Below are positions 31,335 through 35,614 of a DNA stretch of 35,614 nt, in pieces; within the stretch, counting starts at the first letter, position 1, and every line of letters begins with the position of its first letter. The DNA is from Deltaproteobacteria bacterium (GTDB lineage: Bacteria > Desulfobacterota > DSM-4660 > Desulfatiglandales > HGW-15), in the NCBI GenBank assembly GCA_020060215.1, contig JAGVAP010000146.1:1-35614 (forward strand). The letters run 5' to 3'. The translations under genes were made by a program, and so were the position numbers. The notes under the pieces were generated by a model. The model saw only the letters and a list, made by a program, of their open reading frames with translations, ran no database searches and was not told the DNA's origin.

Positions 31335-33383
31335 CTACCGGGCCCGGCTCAGACGGCATCTGATCGATTTCAGGTTCGGGAACCCGGAGATGGGATCGCG
31401 GCCGGCCGACCCGCTCAGGAGGTTTGCGCTCGCCTCCGGCCAGCCCTGGGGGATATGGATGGTGTCCTGTCGGATGCGGTCGCTGACGCGTCCTTTCAAG
31501 CGAAGCGTGCCGACCGCAGTCTCCACCTGTACCCGGTCTCCCTCGGAAATCCCCACATCGCGGGCGGTGAGCGGGTGGATCTCACACAAAGGCTCGGGCG
31601 CCATCCTCCTCAGCCTCGGCAGATAACGGTATTGCCAGTGGGTATAGCAGAGGAGATTCGCCCCTGTGGTCAGCAGGAGGGGGAACTCTTTCGACGGTCC
31701 GGAATCCTGCAGGAGATCCCCCACGACGGGCGACGGATTCAAACCCGCCTTCTCCAGCGCATCGGGGTAGATCTCCACCTTCCCCGACGGGGTACGGAAC
31801 CCGTCTTTCTCATATTTTCTGAACCGCCTTTCCTCATAAACGTAGACCCCTCCAGCGGCGACGAGATCCTGAACCGTGATGGATTCGCCTGCCAGGATCT
31901 CGTCGATCCCCTCCACGCAGCTCTTCCAGGGGAAAGCGTCGCCGAAACCCATGGCCCGGGCGAGCTCCACCCAGATCATCTGGTCGGGAATGCCGCAGCG
32001 GGGTTCCAGGACCTTTTTTCTGAGCGTGAGGCAGGAGAGGTTCTGATAGACGTTCGCCCTGTATTCATCCCTCTCCAGGAAAGAGCAGGCGGGGAGGATC
32101 ACATGGGCGTATTCGGTGTCGGGGGAGCGGACCACGTCGATCACCGTGAGGAATTCCAGAGCCCGCAGCGCCTCTTCGGTGCGCTTCCCGTCGGGCCACT
32201 CCAGGGAAGGGTTTCCCCCGGCGATGATCATCCCCTTGACCGGGTAGGGGTGCCCGTCGAGGATCGCCTCGGGCAGGCTGAGGGCGTGGGCCTCTTTTCG
32301 CGTCCTGCAAAAGAGGGGATACTCCTTCATCCCGACCGGCGGGATGGAGGACTCCGGCAGAGGGGACGTGATGTCCTTCAGTCCGGGCCGGGGTGTAAAG
32401 AGCTCCCCTCCGGGCACGTCGAGGTTCCCCCTGATCGCCTTGAGCAGGGCAAGGAGACGGATGGTGTTTACGCCGTTCCCATGGTGCTCGAGGCCGTTGC
32501 CGGTGAAGACGGCCGCGGGGCTCGTCTCCCCGTAGGCCCGCGCCGCGGAGCGCACCGCCGCAACCGGCACACCGGTGACCTTCTCCCCCTGCTCCGGAGA
32601 AAACCTCCTGTCCCGCACCGCTTCGAAGAACGGTTCGAACCCCCGGACCCATGCCTCGACGAAGGCTCGATCCCACAGCCCTTCGCTGACGAGGACATGC
32701 AGCATGTTGAGGATGAGCATCCCATCCGTCCCGGGTCTAATGGGCAGATGGATGTCCGCCTTCATCGCCGTCTCCGTCTTGCGGGGGTCGACGACGATCA
32801 GCCGGCCGGACCGTTTTCTGAGCCTCTCGATCTCACCCGGCGGACAGGGCTCGTTCGAGATGAGGGGATTACCGCCCCACACGATCAGGAGCTTGGTATT
32901 GGGGATGTCCGGCTTGGTCAGCCCCCCAAAGGTGAGCGTCTCGGCGATGGTGCGGGCGGTGTTGCAGATGGAGCCGACGCCGCAGAAGTTCGGGGTGCCG
33001 AACACATTGGCAAACCGCTTCATGTAGCTCCTGATCTCCTGATGACCCACCCCCTCGCCGTAGTAGACGGCAAGGCTCTGGGGTCCGTAGCTCTCCTTCA
33101 GCCGGCGAAGGCCCGCAGCGGCAAGGGAGAGCGCTTCCCCCCACGATGCCTCCCTCCATCCATTCGAAGTCCGAATCCGGGGGCTCTGCAGCCGATGCGG
33201 GGAATAGAAGAGCTCCAGGGCTGCGCGGCCCTTGGCGCAGAGCCATCCCCTGTTATAGGGGTGGCTGCGGGACCCCTTTACCCCCACGGGCTTCCCATCC
33301 CGGACGGTCACCTCCATCCCGCACCCGTGGTCGCACATGCGGCAGAGGGTGGTCACCAGGCGGGTGTCCTGCTCGGTCTTCAT
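31335..33383 (-). CDS. Molybdopterin-dependent oxidoreductase, cytoplasmic
   Basis: The 682-residue protein belongs to the DMSO-reductase superfamily. An N-terminal [4Fe-4S] site is formed by C14, C17, C21 and C49 (LCRMCDHGCGMEV ... GWLCAKG). C140 (GVGSICNTAR) is the likely Mo/W ligand. Further marks are LLIVWGGNPLISNEPCP, GNGLEHHGNG and, at the end, the molybdopterin-binding barrel (EIHPLTARDVGISEGDRVQV, IPQGWPEASAN). No twin-arginine signal exists, so it is cytoplasmic and lacks the export of PsrA/PhsA types. ATG 33383 (CGGAGG upstream) overlaps the stop of the DUF89 gene as ATGA, indicating translational coupling. Substrate unknown; formate dehydrogenase-like, hydratase or reductase roles are all possible. 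Confidence 0.88.
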   Translation of the reverse strand: MKTEQDTRLVTTLCRMCDHGCGMEVTVRDGKPVGVKGSRSHPYNRGWLCAKGRAALELFYSPHRLQSPRIRTSNGWREASWGEALSLAAAGLRRLKESYGPQSLAVYYGEGVGHQEIRSYMKRFANVFGTPNFCGVGSICNTARTIAETLTFGGLTKPDIPNTKLLIVWGGNPLISNEPCPPGEIERLRKRSGRLIVVDPRKTETAMKADIHLPIRPGTDGMLILNMLHVLVSEGLWDRAFVEAWVRGFEPFFEAVRDRRFSPEQGEKVTGVPVAAVRSAARAYGETSPAAVFTGNGLEHHGNGVNTIRLLALLKAIRGNLDVPGGELFTPRPGLKDITSPLPESSIPPVGMKEYPLFCRTRKEAHALSLPEAILDGHPYPVKGMIIAGGNPSLEWPDGKRTEEALRALEFLTVIDVVRSPDTEYAHVILPACSFLERDEYRANVYQNLSCLTLRKKVLEPRCGIPDQMIWVELARAMGFGDAFPWKSCVEGIDEILAGESITVQDLVAAGGVYVYEERRFRKYEKDGFRTPSGKVEIYPDALEKAGLNPSPVVGDLLQDSGPSKEFPLLLTTGANLLCYTHWQYRYLPRLRRMAPEPLCEIHPLTARDVGISEGDRVQVETAVGTLRLKGRVSDRIRQDTIHIPQGWPEASANLLSGSAGRDPISGFPNLKSIRCRLSRAR

Positions 33384-34270
33384 CTTCCTCCGGGATGGTT
33401 GCAGAGGACCGGCCGATGGACCTCTACGCCGAAGGCGTCGAAATAAGGCCGGCACTTGGAGAGCAGCATGAACGCGATCGGCCGCGGGAGATCGTCCTTC
33501 TGTTCATCCAGCGTGTCGAAATTGCCCCCTCCTTTGGATACGACGAGATCCGACCTGGAGGCCCATTCCCGGACCTGTTCGCTGCACCGAGCCAGGATGG
33601 TCCCCGGCAGAGGACCTCGGATCCCGTTCTCCACCACCGTCGCGATTCGATCGAGCCCCACGGCCAGCGCCTCCTTCATGGTGGCATCGTTCATGACCGG
33701 CTCGCTCTTCACCACGACGACGAACTCCATCGGGATGGCCCGCTTCACGGCCTCCATGAACAGCATGTCGAGCACGACCTCTCCACAGTTGTCGGCGAAC
33801 ATCAGGATACGGCGGCTCTTTCTGAGCCGCTCCTCGAAGGTCTCGTATTCTCCGCGATCGAGGGGAAACTCGAGCCTCTCCAGGATGGATTTCCGGATGT
33901 CCGCCGTGTTCTGGGGGACCATGAAGTCGATGGCGTTTCCGATGATGGAAAGCTGGGTGGCCGTGTACAGCGGGTTCGCAGAGCCGTCGATTATCGACCG
34001 GAGCTGCGGAACCAGGTCCAGCACGATCTTGTTCTGCCGCGCCTTCTCCGATGCAAAGGGATCGGGGTCCTGAAGGACCCTGTTGACCTTCCGCATCGCC
34101 TCCTCGATCACCTCGGAGCTGGTCGTCTCCCATTCCAGTCCCCTCAGGGAGGGGATCTCCAGGATCTCGGAGCACAGGTCCCGCATGTCCCCCTCCCCGA
34201 GGTCCAGTCGCCTCAGCAGGGAAACGGCCATATTCAGGATGCATGGGATACAGTCGGGTTTCAGCTTCAT
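33380..34270 (-). CDS. DUF89/ARMT1-like phosphatase (copy 1)
   Basis: The 296-residue protein has the DUF89 marks: an N-terminal CIPC pair (C8-C11), then LMFADNCGEVVLDMLFMEAV (metal-binding Asp), VVKSEPVMNDATMKEA and SKGGGNFDTLDE. Members are metal-dependent phosphatases believed to clear damaged sugar phosphates and related metabolites. The start ATG 34270 is 6 bases after the preceding gene, and its stop overlaps the molybdopterin gene (ATGA). The linkage to a Mo enzyme is unusual for a housekeeping repair enzyme. A second copy is divergent at 35231. Confidence 0.88.
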   Translation of the reverse strand: MKLKPDCIPCILNMAVSLLRRLDLGEGDMRDLCSEILEIPSLRGLEWETTSSEVIEEAMRKVNRVLQDPDPFASEKARQNKIVLDLVPQLRSIIDGSANPLYTATQLSIIGNAIDFMVPQNTADIRKSILERLEFPLDRGEYETFEERLRKSRRILMFADNCGEVVLDMLFMEAVKRAIPMEFVVVVKSEPVMNDATMKEALAVGLDRIATVVENGIRGPLPGTILARCSEQVREWASRSDLVVSKGGGNFDTLDEQKDDLPRPIAFMLLSKCRPYFDAFGVEVHRPVLCNHPGGR

Positions 34271-34276
34271 GACACA

Positions 34277-34936
34277 CTAGAACTTCTTCATCATCTCTTT
34301 CATCAGGAAAGGCACTTCAATGCGGCCGGTCGAGGCGAGGATACGGCTGCTGTAGTCCGTCGCGAACTCGTTCTTGAGCTTTCTCATGAGGCGCCTGAAT
34401 TCGGAGGAATCGACCGCCTTGGCGATCTCCACGATCCCCCTGGCGGTGCTTTCGGCCAGCGTCTTTGCGCCGGTTCCCACGAGGAGGCGCCATCCCATCG
34501 TGATCGGGACACCCAGCTCCTTCATGAGGGGGATGCAATCCTCTTTTACGAAGTGGTAGTGCTCGTCTTCTTTCCCGGGCAGGACATTGTAGTACTGGTT
34601 GAACTTCCACACGCCGCGCTGGAACCGATACCCCCCTTCCTCGAGGCGGCTGGAGGGGGCCCAGACCTTGCTGCTGTACTTCCACACATACTGGAGCAGG
34701 CGGTCGGAGAGGATGCGGTACTCCCTGGTGGCAAGGCTCTTCTGGAGGACCTCCATGCTCTCCACCTCGGCAGCCGCCACGATCCTCGGCCCTTCCCCGA
34801 CCACCACGTAATAGCCTCCCACCAGGTGGATCCGCAGTTTTTCCATGGACGGGTTGTATTCGCTCATGACGAACGAGGAGTAGTCGTCGAACCGCCCCGG
34901 CATGATGTCCCAGTACTGGCTGAAGAGGATGGTCAT
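34277..34936 (-). CDS. Two-repeat protein, possibly tandem ferredoxin-like (ABM/NIPSNAP-like) fold
   Basis: The 219-residue protein is made of two related halves. Residues about 1-105 (ILFSQYWDIMPGRFDDYSSF ... MEKLRIHLVGGYYVVVGEGP ... EVLQKSLATREYRILSDRLL) and about 110-219 (WKFNQYYNVLPGKEDEHYHF ... MKELGVPITMGWRLLVGTG ... EIAKAVDSSEFRRLMRKL) share the order strand-PG[R/K]-DEY-helix-strand-helix. That is the outline of dimeric alpha-beta barrel proteins such as NIPSNAP or antibiotic-biosynthesis monooxygenase-like folds, but no motif fixes the family. ATG 34936 has GGGGAG eight bases upstream; the frame open to 35089 reads through the palindromic repeat. It is first of a tight three-gene operon with DUF89 and the Mo enzyme and may be a small accessory enzyme. 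Confidence 0.7.
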   Translation of the reverse strand: MTILFSQYWDIMPGRFDDYSSFVMSEYNPSMEKLRIHLVGGYYVVVGEGPRIVAAAEVESMEVLQKSLATREYRILSDRLLQYVWKYSSKVWAPSSRLEEGGYRFQRGVWKFNQYYNVLPGKEDEHYHFVKEDCIPLMKELGVPITMGWRLLVGTGAKTLAESTARGIVEIAKAVDSSEFRRLMRKLKNEFATDYSSRILASTGRIEVPFLMKEMMKKF

Positions 34937-34972
34937 GGCGTCTCCCCGCTTGCAGAACTCCGGAAAGCTTCG

Positions 34973-35047
34973 CAGGATGGTAGAGCGAAACCCATCGATC
35001 CGACATGCCCCAAACCGATGGGTTTCGCTCCGCTGCACCCATCCTAC
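34973..35047. repeat. Inverted pair of palindromic repeats (copy 3)
   Basis: GATGGGTTTCGCTCCGCTGC followed by ACCCATCCTAC (35017-35047) matches the copies at 4213 and 7789. A partial inverted partner (GGATGGTAGAGCGAAACCCATC region, 34973-34997) faces it, making a doublet of the type seen in BIME-like elements. Confidence 0.65.
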
Positions 35048-35145
35048 AGGATTTCCAAACCTACAGGCCCAATTTGTATCCCCGACCACCCCTTGTCAAT
35101 GAGAAAGTGATCCGGGGATCTCCGCGGTTCAGAGGCAGCCTCTCC

Positions 35146-35174
35146 TTGCTTGAACTCATCCCATCCTTTATACT
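35146..35174 (+). promoter_or_regulatory. Sigma-70 promoter of the partial DUF89 gene
   Basis: TTGCTT (35146-35151) and TATACT (35169-35174) are 17 bases apart. The -10 matches five of six consensus positions, the -35 three (TTG). The -10 ends 56 bases before ATG 35231. Confidence 0.55.
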
Positions 35175-35230
35175 CCCCAGTACGATCTCGGGTACCCTGC
35201 GGGGCAAGAAAACGAAGGGAGGCATTGCAG

Positions 35231-35614
35231 ATGAATCCACGACCGGAATGCGGCCCGTGTATGCTGAAGTGGGTGTACGAAAGGATCTCGGGACCCGCCG
35301 ACGACGAAAAGCGCTTTCTCATCCTGAAAAGGATCATGCATGGTCTCGCCGGGTGTTTCGAGCCATCGGTCAACCTTGCGGTGATCTGCAACCGCATCCT
35401 TCAGGCCGTGGATGATTTCATGCCCGCCTCCTCCGCCGGTTACGAGGCGCTGAAACGCAAGAGCAACGAAGCCGCCGGACAGATGCTCGGAGACGCACGC
35501 TCGTTCATTCAAAAAGGCTCTACACCCCGCGAGCGGTTCGTGAGGGCCTGCGGGCTTGCAGCGGTCGGCAATGTGGCCCCCATAGGGGCCCCCTCCGCTC
35601 CATTCGAGTTCACC
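35231..35614 (+). CDS. DUF89/ARMT1-like protein, copy 2 (cut off by the window end)
   Basis: From ATG 35231 (GGGAGG eight bases upstream) the frame stays open to the last base, giving 128 residues. The opening PECGPCMLKWVYERI is the DUF89 cysteine pair. FMPASSAGYEALKRKSNEAA and FVRACGLAAVGNVAP match the DUF89 helical N-terminal domain (the K-SNE-A and A-GN segments). This is the shorter archaeal-like DUF89 type rather than a duplicate of the 33380-34270 gene, from which it differs throughout. It runs divergently from the Mo-enzyme operon. The catalytic Asp motifs lie beyond the window. Confidence 0.8.
   Translation, partial: MNPRPECGPCMLKWVYERISGPADDEKRFLILKRIMHGLAGCFEPSVNLAVICNRILQAVDDFMPASSAGYEALKRKSNEAAGQMLGDARSFIQKGSTPRERFVRACGLAAVGNVAPIGAPSAPFEFT

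Overview
The window reads as a chromosomal piece of a GC-rich anaerobic proteobacterium, most likely one of the former Deltaproteobacteria (Desulfobacterota, Syntrophales or relatives). This is inferred from content, not from a marker gene: a TRAP transporter, an AprA/fumarate-reductase-type flavoprotein paired with a 2[4Fe-4S] ferredoxin, a cytoplasmic molybdopterin enzyme, quinolinate synthase NadA, UPF0261 proteins and CsgG/LPP20-type envelope proteins. No rRNA, tRNA, CRISPR array or insertion sequence was found.

Region 1 (1-4147, minus strand, visibly more A+T-rich than the rest) is a decayed integron. A broken integron-type tyrosine recombinase gene is fused to a truncated gene cassette. 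Four attC sites follow (2946-3015, 2325-2380, 1751-1837, 1065-1121), all in one orientation. The boundaries can be set at base level: for cassettes 1 and 2 the seven bases at the 5' edge are the exact complement of the R'' box of the same cassette's attC, and cassette 3 matches at 6 of 7. The cassettes carry a truncated gene, an exported protein, a frameshifted gene, a four-helix membrane protein and a TIR-HATPase fusion that looks like a defence or signalling protein.

Region 2 (4577-10149, minus) is a cell-envelope group: a CsgG-like protein, an FlgT-like protein, an LPP20-like protein and a CHASE2-adenylate/guanylate cyclase. Region 3 (10416-15833) holds trmJ, an orphan response regulator and, on minus, nadA, a PanP-like PLP decarboxylase and nudC, which link to NAD and beta-alanine/CoA metabolism. 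Region 4 (15834-18989) has a UPF0261 gene, a second response regulator of the same length as the first, several palindromic repeats and a 700-base stretch without a confident gene.

Region 5 (18990-31155, plus) is an 11-gene co-oriented catabolic-looking island: SDR, TRAP transporter (P, Q, M), alkyl-sulfatase-like metallo-beta-lactamase protein with an SCP2-like tail, XRE-cupin regulator, UPF0261 protein, CrtI-like flavoenzyme, fumarate-reductase-like flavoprotein with overlapping ferredoxin, and a second SDR. A reasonable hypothesis is uptake of an organic acid or sulfate ester, hydrolysis, alcohol oxidation and flavin-dependent (de)hydrogenation. Region 6 (31335-35614) is a minus-strand operon of a duplicated-domain protein, a DUF89 phosphatase and a molybdopterin oxidoreductase, with a second, divergent DUF89 gene running off the window end.

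A recurrent palindromic repeat (consensus core GTAGGATGGGTGGAGC ... AACCCATC) lies at the 5' ends of several genes and creates false N-terminal extensions, so several starts were moved inward.
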